From assembly GCA_964019335.1 (NCBI GenBank), contig OZ025649.1, positions 1-64,000 of the forward strand: a DNA stretch of 64,000 nt. The letters are read 5' to 3'. Shown in pieces: positions 11,001 to 26,000 of this stretch; the first letter of the stretch is position 1, and every line of letters starts with the position of its first letter. The notes beneath the pieces were generated by a model. The model ran no database searches. It saw only the letters and a program-made list of their open reading frames with translations, and had not been told where the DNA came from. Source of the stretch: Diplonema japonicum (Eukaryota > Euglenozoa > Diplonemea > Diplonemida > Diplonemidae). The position numbers and the translations under genes are program-made.

Positions 11001-14000
11001 CCCTCGGTACCTCCACCTCTCCGTCCATCCCGCTGCAGAAGAAGTTCCCGCATTTCGTCCTGAACTCCGTGTCGGCCGTGTCGCGCATTAAACCACCGCA
11101 GCAAAACGACAAAGCTCGAGAGCAGCAATACGGAGGGAACCTGTCTGCCATATCCTGAGGACAGGTCCATGATGTGTCGCACCTCCCGTGGTTGTTGCAC
11201 GTCGACGGATCGCACGTGGGCACTGGGGGCTCAACTGGAATCACTGCTGGTATTAACATCGTTGCACCACACACCACGGGGTTTACTGGCTCCGTCCCCA
11301 CTGCGTCCCTTGGAAGGTTACTGGAATACTTCAAAAACACAGCCTCCCCTTCCAAACGCACGAGGTTAACTTCGTCAAAGTCGATGCGGCACTTTCCATC
11401 AAAATTCCCTGCCTTGTTTTGCCTTGGGTCTCTCTTCCAGCACATCAAACGCACAGACGCGTACACAGAACCAGCTGGCGAGGTGTGCGGTACAGCGAAC
11501 TGTTTCCATGTCGCGCTCAGTTTCGGTCCCTGCAATACTTGGCGCACTGTGTGGAGCGATCTAGGGTTTGACCCTCCTTTCCAGTACGTCACCTCCACGC
11601 GTGCGCTATCGGATGTTGTCCCCCCATCAGCCGCAGCCTCCGCCCTCACACGGAATTGCAACGAATACGGCGCCGAGCCAACGATCCTCCCGGGAACGTT
11701 CAGTTGGCAGCAGCCGTCCTCCTCTGGGTCTTGCTTCGGTGTGCACTCGGGTACTCCCTCTGCACACTGTATGCTAGCATCCGTCCTCCCGTCTGTGAGG
11801 TAGCGCATAAACAGAGGGTTTGGCTCATTTGCTGTCACTGCAGACACAGTGATGTATCGCCCGCCAGTTGCTTGTCCGTCGGCCATCACCTTCCATTCCC
11901 CGCGGTAGCTCGCAGGCGCCAAGGGTGTTTCTGGTGTCTTATCCCACCCTTCAACGTCCGCACGTGCACTCGAGAAGTCCACACCAAAACCTGAGTCACC
12001 TTCCAGCGGGACGTCAGTTCCAACCAATTCGTTTCCACCCCCAAACGGAAACGCGTTCAGCGGCGGTTGGTTATACCTTACCACAAACGTCGCCACGGAA
12101 TCCGGTTTGAAGGTTTCCGTAGTCTTTGATCTTGGCTGCAACAGCGGCACCTTCGACTCATTCCACCCGGCTACTTTCACACTTACATCCCCTGTCGTGC
12201 AGTCCACCACACGCACGGTTCCATCAGATTCCAGGAATTCTCCAAAGCACAAGGCTTGGTTTCCCATCCTGTCCTGCACTGTGACGCTGCTGGACCATGG
12301 ACTTCCTGAAGTCGCCTCATCAGCCACGTCCTTGCATGCGAGCTGGAACGGCGGCCCGGCGCGCACCAAAATTGGTGGGGTTTTGCACGTAGGGAGCCCA
12401 GGTACTTCCATCCCGATTACAATAGTCTCAGCAACCCCGTACCATACGTTCTCCCACACTAGCTCATGCGCGAGCCCCTGTCGGACGCAGTTCACGGGCT
12501 CTGTGTTAGGTACGCTGCCCACGGTGTCCTCAGACGAAGGGTCGCATTCTTCCGCCACGCCATATTTCTTCGTGAATCGGTTCCCAGCGTTGATTGGGTT
12601 GTCGAAGCTCAGCTCCATCGGCATCCCTGAGTACCACCCTAACGGGGTGGTCATGATTTTGCCCGTGCTTCCGAAGGGCAAATGCTCACCGAGTGCGAAG
12701 AAAACCAAGTCAAACGCAGGCAGATCCGTCACCAGCAGCGCGAAGACTCGGATGTCTGCCCCAACCCTCACCCTAGTCAGAGAAGCAAGAGGTCTTGGAT
12801 CCCCGGAACCAGAGCAGTCTATAAGCCCGCACGGCACTGTGGTCTTCAAAATCGGGAAGTCGTTCAAAAGGATTTCAACCTCCAGTCCGAAGTTGTTTGT
12901 CCTCGTCAACGAAGTGGACCACAAACCCCAATCGTCAGGGATGCTGTCGGCTTCCAAGGGCACATTCACAACGTCAACCCCAGCTGCCCTCACCACCAGC
13001 GTCTGTTGCAGCTTCTGCGCACCTGTTGCGCTCACTGTAAGCCACTCCAACGACACTGACACAGAAACGTCTCCCTCTAGTACCAAGAGTGGTTGGTTCA
13101 GTCGTCCCTGAGCTGTGAGCCTCGCCCAGATCAATACCATCATCCCAGGTCCCTGTATGTTTACAGGTACAGAGCCTTCCAACACGATCTCATCGTCTGT
13201 TTCGAATGAAGTGAGTTGTTTCGACTCGTCATAATCCTCAAATTTGTAGCCTTTCCTGAGGAATGAGCTTCCTTGCAAGAGCACTAAGTTCGCTATCAGA
13301 GGTGGGCTCGATTCATGAATCGGCAGCCCATATTTGTCAATGATGCGCGCCCGCAACTTTTCGCCGAACAGTGGGCCTGCCACCATGCCCCCGTCGATGT
13401 AGGTTGGGAACTCCAAGAACTCGCAGCTCGCTGGCACGTCAGGTGTCACCAACATTGGCTCCATCACGTGGTACAGGCACCCAAACTCTTGAGACAAAAC
13501 AGCGCTTCCAGCAGTACATGCCACCCCCGCTCCATTGAATGGATCGCAACCCCCGTCACAGCCGCGTCCAGAGTTGCGTATGACGAAGGCCACAAGCCAC
13601 ACGTGCCCCTGCGATGTGCCCTTTAGGAGCCCTCGCAAAAAACTCGCATCCACGAACAAGTCCGTGAATTGCAGCGTTCCCTGCGACGTCGGTGCTTCGT
13701 TGTATATCCCCCCACCGTCCAGGAGCGACGAGCGTAGCAGAACAGGTTTCGCTGCTGCGTTCAACTCGCCAGTCGTACTATCAACAGGGTTCGCATCATA
13801 AGCCAAGATCCTCACTGTGTAGTCCCCACCTAGATTACCGTATTTATCGTACAGATCTACACCCACTGTGAACGGCTGATGCACCACAATTTCTTCAGGT
13901 GGCGGGTCGAACACCATGAGCTCCGAAGCGCAGGCCGGGATAAATGTGATCGACACAGTACTTGTCGCTGCAGTGTATCCTTCGGAGGCCGGGTCAGAGT

Positions 14001-17000
14001 CTTGTTGGATCACTACTTCCGTGATGGTCTCAGGAATAGTCCACCTTTCCGCACGCTCCATTCCCGTTCCTCCTCCAGGTGGGGTGTAGTTAGCGGCGAT
14101 CCCGTCAAGCCTCGGCTGGTTCGGGACGCTGGCCGTGTTCATTGTACACGTTCCTTCGAATTCCCCACGCACCGGTGCCACGATCCCATCACACATGAAT
14201 GGCCCAACCTTCGTTGACTGGCTGCTCAAGAAGATCATGAGGTGTACGTTAAACGGTGCCGACGTGGGGGTCTCCCCAGACGGGAGCAGCAACCTGGTAG
14301 TGTGTGCGAATTCGTCGCCCGCCCTGCGGCACACATTTTCTACGGGTGCTTTCACCACTTCAATCTTGTTCTGCGCTACCTCAATCAACCCCGTCTCCAC
14401 ACGGTATGTGTCGGGTGCTGCAGGGTCGTCCACTCGCACCTTTGATGGTGTCAAACGTTCACACGTCAACATCAACGTGAATGTTCCGCGCATCATTCTC
14501 GTGAAGGACTCTCGGAACCACACACTGCCACCATAGTAGGGTGCCGCCCCTGTTGCAGTTGACAAGTCGGTTCTTGAACCCATCAAAAGCTGCGGCACAA
14601 AGTACTGTTTCTCCGGGTACTCTCCAGTCACTGGGTCAGGTGTAAGCAGCGCGTTTGTCAGCCCTCGCTCAAGCTCGTGCTCAGCGAAGTAAATGTCTGC
14701 TGGTGATTGGAACTGCATCAGTTTTCTCCTTGTCAGTCCGGATGCAGTATTGTTGTCATCGGGCGATGTCGCGTTGTCCATCAGTGGGGACGAGTCGGGT
14801 GACGTTGCATTCTCATCAGGCGCACCAACAACCTGGTCCGCAGGAGACTCCTGGGGAGAAATTTCGGGTACTGTCTGTGGTGTTGTTTCGTTTCCGGGTG
14901 TTGCCTCGGGTACTGCGTTGGGTGAAGCCTCCGGACCTTCTGGTGTTGTGGCGTTATCCACTGGGTCACCTACCGTTTGGTCGAGAGGTGACTCCACAGG
15001 AGGGCTGAAAGGTGCATTCACAGGATTGGATACAGGTGAGTTCACAGGAGGATTCACAGGAGGATTCACAGGAGACAGAGGAGAACTCTGGGGTGCGTTC
15101 ACAGCTGTTCCATTGGGAGCATTCTCATCAGGGATAATCGAATCCACTGGTGTTGCTTCGGGAGGGAAGTTGATTGGCACCCCCGGAATCTGCTTCACCC
15201 TCGGTGCTGCAACGATGCAATTACGGGTGCACGCCACTCCGCCTATGCACACGCGTCGCCCATTCCTTCCAAGAGTACAACAATCCTCTGCGGACCCAGT
15301 AACCACATCGCACTTCGCCAGAACAGCGATCGTGAACGCGATGTAGTTCGATACGACCTTCGACGCTCCAGGAACACGGCACTCAATAATGATAATTAGG
15401 TACGTCGATACCGCGTGCAGCTGCCTGCTAGACGATGCAGATGCTGGTGCGTTGGGGTCCCCGGTAACTTCTTGCACACTGACTATGGCTACTGCCAAAG
15501 GGTCGACCCCAGCAACAGCAGCAAAATCGTCAATGAAGGAAGTTGGGTCGAAGGTATCCAAGGTTCCCGCCACACGTAACTCCACTTGTGCAACGTTGTC
15601 GTCGGTCGGCGCGTCGTACAAAGTGTCAGTCAGGTCTCCAAAACGCATGTAGTTCCTTTCGAGTTTGCAGCCTATTACTCCGTATCTCGCTCCATTGTCC
15701 CAGGCCAAGTTGTCAAATCGGTCAAGTTGGATCGTGCGCACCCCAAAGTCAAAGGGCTGGTCGAATTGCACTTGTAGGTCGTGCTCGGGAGGCAATAGCT
15801 GTGTCGGTTCATTGTGGTACAGGTTCAGGATCACCCTATCACGCAGGTTCCTGAAGCGTGAACGGCGGCACGTTAGTCCGCTCTCCCTGATCGTGGAGCG
15901 CTTCAGGTTGAAGACTGCGTACATACGTGGATCCACGCGTACCAGCACCATCACGGAGTCGCCCAGACTGTCCATGAAGACCTCACGCACCACCCACAGA
16001 ATTCTTGTCTGAGTCACTAAATAGGCATGGCGCCCTGGATCCCCAGGGTACGCATCTACTAACTCGAGCTCCTCACGGCTTGGCGAGTTCTTATGCATCG
16101 TGTGCAAGTACGTGAAATCGAACACTGGACTGCGACTCGACACCAGTCCATAAGGGTCGAACGTCAGAACGTTTCCGTACCTGTCTTTGATCTCAAGGTC
16201 CACACGGAAGGGTTTCCCAGCAACCACGAGGTCCGGGACTTGGGTAAACTCCACCCTCCAAGGGTAGCATGCGTGGAAGCGCAAGCTTTCCGTCGGCCCG
16301 CTTGGCGCGTCTCCCAAACTAGAGGCCCATTGCCTCGGATTTACGTGGAAGGTCGCTACTTCGGCCCTTGTGTAACGCAATCCACGGAATTCCACAGTCC
16401 CCTGGTGTAACTTGTACCCGGGCCACGCTCCGTGGTGCCTCCTCCCATTCCTGGTGACCAACCTACCACTACCTTCAACCACCTGCAGGTTCAGCCTCCC
16501 GACCTTCCGTGTCACATCCAAATCGTGGGGTGCTGGACACTCCCAGCTACCAGCATGGTTCCCGTACTCATCAAGAGTTCGCACTCTGATCGTGAACTCA
16601 TCGTGCGGACTGCAGCTCAAGCACACCACCCCTGGGGCAACTTCTTCATCTGCCCAGATTTCTGACGACAGCTCACGTGGCAGTGCTGGCGACACGTCTA
16701 AGCTGAACTGCACGTCTGAGCACTCTGGTAAATCTTCCCCCGTTGGCCCTGTCACCGTCACGGAGAACAACCTGCTTCTGGCTGCGCGAGTGTACGATAG
16801 TCCAACAAACTCCATGAGACCGGCCTCGGCAGGAATCACCGTCTCTCCGTCAATCTTGTCTTCCCCGCCTTCTCCAATCACAGAACCGACAAGTGACATT
16901 CTCGCTACGGACATTGCAGAGGCCGCTCCAGTACAATCAGCATTCGCTGTGAGGTCCGAGCATACACTCCCTGTGAGAGTGCTACAGTCCACAGCCTTCC

Positions 17001-20000
17001 ACTCGTATTTGAAAGTCACTGCTGCTGACGGGCTCGGCGTAAACTGTACTGACTTGCTCAATGCGATGCACATCTCTCCATTCTGCACCTGCTGTGCCAA
17101 TAACGCCATATCAGGAGGCACTCCACCGGCCCAGGCAATCCCGCCCGCTCCAAACGGGTTCAGGTCCCCAATGTACTGGAGCGTGTCTTCAGCAAACAGT
17201 TCCAGCACTCCGTTCTTCCTTCTGGTCATCACCCCGAGGCGCAACATCTCGGAGCGTTCATTTTCATTGAACAACCTCTTCAGCGATGCCAGTTCGCCTG
17301 CGCTCTGCGGAACTGCAGACACGAGCTTCAATGCTATGGGGCATGACGCACCCGCATGGCGCACTAGACACCTCACGCGGTCGCGGGTCACTGGGTTGCC
17401 AATCTCATCCCGCACCTCTATCTTAGTGTTGAAAGGCTCGCCTGCCGAGAAGCACGGCCTCTGCGGAGGGGTCAGGGAACAGATCTTTGACTTTCCTGGC
17501 CACACCTTCACTGTCACTGTGCACTCTTGCGCGTAAGTCGACTGTATCTTAATCCTACGCGTCACAAACCCTTTCCTCCGCGGAATGTTGCTCTGATAGT
17601 AGAGACCATTGAACCACACAGCCTCCTCGCGCGTGTTCGGGACCGCCATCATGTCGATTGGCATCACGAATCGCGCGAAGTTTCCACGCAGCACGTTGTC
17701 CACTCCGCTCTGCGGGTCTGCAACTAGGTCACCACTCTCGTCAAATACTGTGATGTTGATGTTGCTCTGCAAGTTCTGCCCTGATACGGGGTTGATCCAC
17801 GACCACAGGTCGAAGCGTTCTCCGACCCTTGTCTCTAGTACTTCTGCCCTGCATGTCACTTGATCCGCCTTCACTTCCATGTTGCACGAGTCTCCTGTAA
17901 CCTGCCCGCTTGCGTCTATCGCTTGAATTGTGATCTGTCCTGTGCAGTTCTCATTCCCAAGCGGGTTTTGCTTGCATGCGCGCCTCGTCGCCCCAGCGTC
18001 CGGAACCCACACCGCGTTATCCAAAACTGTCTGCCCAGCGGCTGTCGGCGATGTAAGCTCCCCAACAAGCTCACCACCGTTTCCTGCTGTCGAGTCTTCG
18101 CTTGCACGTGGGTCCAGCACCCCACCATCGTACAGACGGTAGTCACGAGCGTTCAGCTGCACTACAGCGTATGAAGTCATTATCTGGTACACCGCGTTTG
18201 CATTCTCTCCTCCGCAGTTGTGGTCCATCCCGCCTGCGCACGGCGTTCCACAATCAGTTTCTTCATTCTCCCCGTACTTCGCGTACTCGCTCCCACTGCC
18301 GCAGTAGCACAGGCTCCCTTGCTGCAAGCCGAAATGATCAAAGCCGCCACTCGAACATGCCTTCATGCACGCCTCAATCGAGAAGTCTGCCTCAGGGATC
18401 GACATGGAGTTCGGCAGCGCCGTCCCCGCTTGGTCCTTAAAGCACCCGATCCTGCGGCTTAGTATTGGGTTTTCCGTATCGCACAAGTTGTCATCCCCAT
18501 CTAATACCACCACCTCGATAGGCGACATCGTGTACGCAGCCCCGGTCACCGCTAGCGCTTCAAGCGTCGTATCATGGCACGATGCCGGCTCCACGATGCG
18601 CAGACGGTCCGGTACGCAGTGCCTGACACACACCTCGTTAGGCATGGCAGGCTGAATGTTTGCTCCTGCTGCACCGCCCACAGACACACTCATCGAAACC
18701 CCGCAATCCGCACGCGAGTGCGTCGCCTCAATTTTCGCCTTCCCATCTCTCAAGACGAGATCGCTCAATATCCCGTGCACGTCACGTGGCCCCTCTCCCT
18801 CCTCCACATCGTACAGCTCCGGGTTCTGCGTTCCGACCGAAATCTCCAGTTCAGCATCTGCGTACGCCTGCGCGTACTTCCCGCTTGTCCTCACGGTCAC
18901 TGGGTTCCCACACAGGTCCTGTAGCTCCACCTCGTACCAGAACGAAGAGCATTCGCCACCAGCGTAGCTCCTTGCTTTCGGTGGTGGTTGCTTTGTTGTC
19001 ACCAACTTCGAGGCTGGTCCGGAGAGCACTTCAATCGGCGCGCTCAGCTTGCAGCACCTGCTTGGAGTTGGATCCTTGCAGCTGTTTTCATAGCAGTTCT
19101 CCAGACACTTTGGTGCATTGCCACTCAGCTCTAAAGCCTCTTCCGCCTCTTCCTGTTCTTCTTCTTCTTCCCCACCCCCTGAGATATCCAAATCTACTGC
19201 TTGCAGCACAATTTTCTCTGCTACAGAGTACTCCACCGTGAACTTCACTAGCCCCGCAACGGATTGCACCACCTCGCCGTCCAAGTAGCCTGTTCCTTCA
19301 TGCAACTGGAGCACCATGTTGTGTGCCACCTTCACGCGATTGTTCCAGAAGTCGACAATCTCAAACGACACTTCAAACGCCTCGTCTGGCCCGCATAGGC
19401 TGGCGTACACTTTTACTGGAGCCTCTACACGGTTCAAGTGGTGCGGATGACCCGGCGTCACCACAATCTCTTGCGAGAAACGCACAGGACAGTCCGTTCT
19501 CACTGTGTGCTCGAACAGCAGCACTATCGTCTCCGCTCGGTTATGCCACAGCGTATCGAAGGTCAGTGCGTGGCTGTCGATCTTCTCCCTGAATTCTTTG
19601 ATGACTTCTGACACGGTGATGTAGTTTCCAAGTCCTTCAGCCGCCTCTCCAAAGCACTTTGTTGATTCCGTCCAGTCCCCGTTCGTCCCTGCCCCTGAAC
19701 ACCCGCACACGTACGTCTCATCCGTCGGGTTCCAGTGTTCTACGAGGTATGGCTGCCCGTTCTCGCGACAGCACTGCAGACACTGCTCTTTCGTGTTTGC
19801 TTCCAGTCCCTCAAGGCTTTCTGACAAGTAGCACACAGACTCCCCAAGCCCATGCTTCTCTGAGAAGAGCTGGCCCTGTGGTGCCGTCACTTCTCCTGTT
19901 TTCATCGACGATGCTGCTGCTGCTTCCATTTTCAAGTATGCCCCCTCCGGACACGGGATCATCCCTGGGACTCCCGTTACTGCCCCTTCTATGCGCATCC

Positions 20001-23000
20001 ATCCATTTAGCTCGATCTTCCCAATCCCGCGGTACAGTTTGCACGTCTTTGCGGGTACAAGCTCCTTCCCTGCCACAACAGACACCTCTACGTCATCTGC
20101 CGCGTAGTTCCACATTACGCACCTAGGGTTGTCATCACATAGTTTTTTGCACCTTTCCCAGTCTGGGACCAGCGAAGACGACCTCAAAACACGCCCCCCT
20201 CTCACCGGCTTCCTCCACGCATCCTTTTGCACGCCGCAGTAGGCAATGTTTCCGAGAGTATCCCGCAGCAGCACATTCACAGAAAACGCTTCCCCCGCCC
20301 TTACTGTTTTCCTCTGCGAGATAACCCAGTCACACGCTTCATCAGGCACCACACTCAGCGGCCACGGTTGGCTATCTTGACACACGCCGTTGTCGTGTTC
20401 TGCGAGGATCCACGCAGCTGACGGGGCGCTGCTAATGCTCCAGCTCACCGAGCTAAATATTGCCCCAGGCACCTTCGTAACGCCGTCCCCAAGGGTCACC
20501 TCGTCGTTCACTACGTCCAGGGGTGGCTGCGGATCTGCTGACACGGCCGCAGTCGGTGGTGAGAATCGCACCATCCTCAACCTAATCCCTGTGCCTCCGA
20601 TCACCTCTGACAAATCGTCCGCATTCAGTTTCTTTCCAAGCGGGCCTGTCACCCCGACCTCGATCGGACCAGTTCCGTGTAGGTTACTGAATGGCGATGC
20701 GTCGCTGCCGGTACCCCCGATGAAATGCTTCCCGACAAGAGCCGACCTCGGACCTGTCCGCGGAGTCGCTCCAGGCATAACCGTGAGTTGACACCTTGCA
20801 CACTTCACCAGCGGCAGCAACACAGGCTGCACGGTCGGGCATGGGCTGCGAGGGCGAGGCCTCGAGCACGTTACTGTTGCTTGCAGCTGCACCGCCATTT
20901 GCCTCGTAAGCGAACTCACCCGCCAGTGACACCCTGTGTCTAGGATGCACTGCGCTTCTGTAGCCAGCAAGTCGCACCTGTCTGCGTCGGCAGCGTCCTT
21001 TCCGGCACAGTACTGGTACTCCCCAGGGAGAGGCCGTACAGAACTCACCACCACTTGGTCGAACTCTGCTGTCGAGTCTTCGATCCTCGACCTTGCCCCG
21101 CTGAGAGTGGCACACCCAGTCCCGTCTACGGTATCACACTGCTCCTCGGTGAACCCGGACTGGCCCGTCCACACACATACAGAGACCCCATCTGCAGCTG
21201 TTGTTCGTTCGCACTTCCTTCTGGAGCTCCAGCCAACCTTTTCGCAGTTGCTTCCGGTTGCCATTGCATCCGGGTCTTTGCAGGCTTGGCCAAATGGCAA
21301 CGTGTCCCAAGCGTGTTTCTTGTAAGGGTCGCTGTTCGCTTGTGCTAACGGACCAAGGGTCCACACTTCCGAGTCTCCAGCGCAGTAGATCGCTACTTCA
21401 GTGTTTGTTCGAATGTTTGTCACCATATGGTCTCGGCACAGGATCGACGACTCGGGTGAGGGGGCAGCTGCCCCACCGAAAAAGTAAACCTTAGTCTGCC
21501 CGTCAGCAGGGTCCATGTACACTTGACCGCTTGCCTGAGCAGCAAAGGTGCGCTTCATAGGGACCACACCGGTGTCTGTGTCTCCACCTACTTTCCAAAT
21601 GCATCCCTCAACGCACGTTTCCAACGTTGCGTCCCAACCACAGAGCCACCCATCTGTGGCATTTGCCGCAGCTAGACATGCCACTTGAGTAGCCTGCGAT
21701 GAGCATGTTGTCGTACCTGCCTTGCAGCCCGTTTCATCCTTCGTGCCGCACCGTGACAGGAAGTCTGGTGTGCCATCTTCCTCACCTGTTGTCGTGGTAT
21801 TCCAGCCACTCCACACGAGCCCTGTGCGCGACATGCACCCCGCTTTCCCAACTGTCAGCCCGTTGTCAGGTGCGGCTAGCCAGCGCTGCTTCTCTAGATC
21901 GAAGCGCTGCACATCTGTCGACGACTTCGCCGCCACCTTTGCCCCAAACTGGCCGGTCACTGAAGTTGAGCCCCCGAAGACCAGGATCTGGCCACGGAAA
22001 GGATCAAGAGCGACGGCCCCACCTGCCATCGCAGGCCCGACTCCGTTCTCCAGCTTCCACATCCCGTTTCCGGACGATGCAATTTCCTCTAAGTCGAGCG
22101 ACCACACTTCACCTGTTGGTGTTGCCCTCGATGTCGAGCTTGGCCAGAACGCCCCGCCCACCACGTACCACTTCCCTTCGTGAAGGACCGATGAGGCCTG
22201 TACACGGCCACGCGGAAGAGGCGACGATGCCGAAAGCTTCACTCTCTGCCAGGTGAGCTTTACCCCTGCCACGCTCGTCCCGAGCGCTGCCTGCAGGTCT
22301 ACTGAGAAGAGCTGGTTGCTCCCGAGGCCACCGCCTGCGACTGGCGCGTTCGCCATGTCAACTGAACTGTCCCCACCAAGCCCGCTGAACACGTACAGTT
22401 TCTGCCCATGCACAAGCCCCGTAGAGTGAGCCATCTGGATTGCCCCAACCGGCCCACCGGACATGTCCAGCTTCTCCCACATTGGCGAGTCTACCAACAT
22501 CTCGCTGCTCCCGTTACGGAGGGGGCCGAACCTCCAGAGTTCGTTACTACAGCAGGTAGCTGACTCGGTCCTTCCCCCGAATACAAACAAGTAGGTTTCC
22601 CTGGACCCAGTGCTCGAGCTCACTGCTACAGAAACGTGTGCGAATCTCGCTGCAGGGAATTGGGTGCCTGCGCCGCTCGAATCCGTTGGTAGGCTCCACA
22701 GATTCACCCACTTCCGCTCGCGCATGTTGAACCTCCACACGGCCCCACGTAGATTAGGTGCACCGCTTGGGAGGAACGACGGCCTTGCTGCAAGCACCTC
22801 CGTCGTCACTGTCTTCCCCAGACCAGGAAGCACTGTGGCACCCCCGTACACCACAAAGGACTCGTCTGACTCGCGAGAAACAGAGTGCATGTACAGTGCC
22901 CTCTCTAAAAACTCTTCTCGGAACAGCTGTTCATCACTTTGTGCCACGGGTGCAGCATCTGTGAGGCGCTGCCACTGAAGCGGGTCATCCTGGATGCTTG

Positions 23001-26000
23001 ATGGGTCGTTCACTTGCAACGACTGCGTGACCTTGTTTGATCTTGCAACTGAAAGGGTCACCCGACAGTCTTCCGTTTGGAAAGGGAGGAGGGAGTTCCC
23101 CGCGCGGTCTTCTGCCCTCACTACGATGGGGTCTGCACTTACAACGTCAAATGTGCACGTAGTTGGTGCCTGCTCCACCACGAGGCGGCAAATGTCACCA
23201 GGGCACACTCGCACGATGTTCGCAGACCTCATCTGCAGACGCAGCGTCGCTCCTGACACCACCGCATCCTTCTCGATCGCTCCAACTTTTAGTCGGATTG
23301 TCTCTGCTACATCATACGAAATGTCGTCGAAGGTCGCGACACCTCCCACCGTGAGCTTCGCAAGCGTCCCACTCAGCTTTCCTGTAGGGAGCACACCCTC
23401 AGGCCCATCAGTTGCGACCGCCAGCGTTACATTCACTGATGTCAACTTCTTCAAGTTGTTGTAGCTGTCAAATACTCCAATCTTGATTGTTGGAAAACGC
23501 CTCTGCGACGTCACATGGCCAGGGTCTTCGCAAGGCACCTCTTTCGGCTCCGAAAGGAACGCAAGTCGTGCCATGTCTCCTGGACAGGTTGCCATCATGT
23601 TTGCACCAGGGCAGGGTCGCTTTTCCGCGCAACACAACGGACGGATTCCCCCACACGACACCTTCCACGGTGGGCAGACTCCGATATTTAGAACCTTCGC
23701 GGGGCAGGAAAACGGCCTGCCTGCCAGTCCCGTCAAATCTGTTGCCACCCGGATTGTCACGTTTCCGGCAGTGTGGTACTGTAGTGTGATGTCTGCAACA
23801 CCGGCTTCCAAAGGTGCATTTGGCATTGTTGGCACTAGGCCACCGTTTTCTGCTGGCCCCTCCGTTGTGACCCACACCGAGTTTCCGAAGAGCCCTGTCT
23901 TCCTATTCGAGAAGCGATCCCTCACTGACACCACCACGGACATTTCTTCCCCTGTGAACACGTCAGGTGAGCGTACCAAGCACTCTAAGTGGTCTGCTGC
24001 TGCTGGCAGCACTTCCACACCGCATTCTTTCCGTAGTCTCGGGTCGCTGGGTGGCGGCGCAAAACATGGGCACCTTACCCTTGTGTGCAAACGCTCGTCT
24101 TCACAATAGCAGTTCCCTGTCCCTGCGTTGTACGTTGCCTCTTGCACCTGGATGAACTGGCACGACCTCCATGCCGACGGAGTTGCCGTGTCTGTGGTCC
24201 ACCCTGCTGTCCTCGATAACCTTGATGACGCAAAAAACTCTGCGAAGCACTTATTGTCTGTCCACGATGCCCCCGCCGCCTCCTCTTGGCTTAATCCGTG
24301 GTACATTTGCTTCACCATCGCGACACACTCCATGAGCGAGCTTGCAGGGCCCACTGTTTCCCTCCTCGTGCCTAGAGGTTTCCCGTCTACCTCGGAGCAA
24401 CCGGGTGCAGTTTCTATGTAGAAAGTCACGTCCCCCGCACTCGTGGCATCGGCCGTCCCTGCCTCCCACGAATTCCAGTTCCCGTCATTGTCCGAGGGGA
24501 ACATGTCACACCACCCGGGGAACCCCACTTCAATTGAACTGCATTCCGTTGATGTTGTGTTATACGAGCAGAAGCGCGCGCCGTTGCAGGCTGTCTCACT
24601 CCCGCTCAAAGCCTGGCAAATTGCCTCCTCCCCCGATGTGCAGTAGGTCCAATCGTTTGTCCCCGCTAGAGCGTCTTCGTAGGTGGAGTAGAGCTTGAAG
24701 TCTATCCCAAGCACGTTTCTGGAGGGAGCGTCCACCCCCCCGGTCCATCGGCTCTTCACCATCTCGTACACGGAAGTAGCTCCCTGTGCAGGTACGGTGT
24801 AGCGGCGCATGTACATCACGCGATGCAAGCGCCCAGGACACCCCGGACACGTCCTCTTCACAATGTTGTTCGGGGCTGTCTCTAGGAGACGCTCAAAAGT
24901 GCTCTCCCCCACATCGTATGACTGCCTATTTAGAACTGGAGTCCACACCACTCCGCCCTCCTCTTCGGGGTTTGTTTCTGCAGGCAGCCCGGAGCGGATT
25001 GTCCCGTCTGTTTCCCACACGTCTGCCCAGCAAGTTATTCCATAGGTCCCCGTTACTTTGATCTTCGGTGTCACAGTTGATGCCACCCCAAGAGTTCCAT
25101 CCTCGAACTCCGCCGAGAGCAACTTCATTGTGCCCCATGGATACAGCCTCGCCTCGTACGTAGGGTTGCGCCTCGGTCCTGATGTTGCGCGGCACGTTAC
25201 CTCAACCTTTTGTGTGTGTCGCCCGTCCAGGAGGTTTCCAAACATATCGTGCACGCGGGCTGCGAAAGTGAGTGGCTGCCCTGCTAGTACCGTTGTCGGA
25301 GGGCATGTCCCACATGATCCAACGGGGTTTGCAACACACTTTTCACATCCACCAGCAGAGACAGCACTCGCGCACACTGGATCTGCTACGTAGTTAGCAC
25401 TACACCCGCTTACTGTCCCCGGCACCACCGTCGCAGTATCGGACGTTGCATCCCTGAGTTCGCAGTTTTTTTCCTGGGTGTACGTCCATCGCCTGCACCT
25501 CACCCGCGTCTGACACTCCGCAGAGCACAGCTGCCTCGACAGAAGCCCTCGTACTGTGGCGAATGGGGCAGACTGAAACCCCACTGCGAGCAGCAACCCT
25601 GTCCCTACCGCAGGAGCTGGAGCGTTCCCTACCCCTATTGTCGACCCCATGCAGAGCTCGTACGCTGTATCAGCAACCACTCTCAGCGGTGGGCACTCTC
25701 CTGGCGGGGCCTCGTCCTCCTCGTCTGAAGTCGGGACTGGCAACCCCGCGATCCACGCTTGCGTGCTCACCGTCGGTGAGCGCGGCGTGATAACAGGCGT
25801 CACCGTCCCTGTACGGTGGAAGCGTAAGTTCAGGAACTCCACCTCACCAGCGGATGCCATCACACCTGTCAAACTTGAGCTTTGGCATGCTGCTTCCGTG
25901 TTCATGTCGAATGGGTATATCTTGCGCGTCGTCCAGCTGCACTCAGGGAGGCCTGATGTCGTGCAAGTTGCTTCTGTTCCGAACGCTGAGCAGTCCGGAA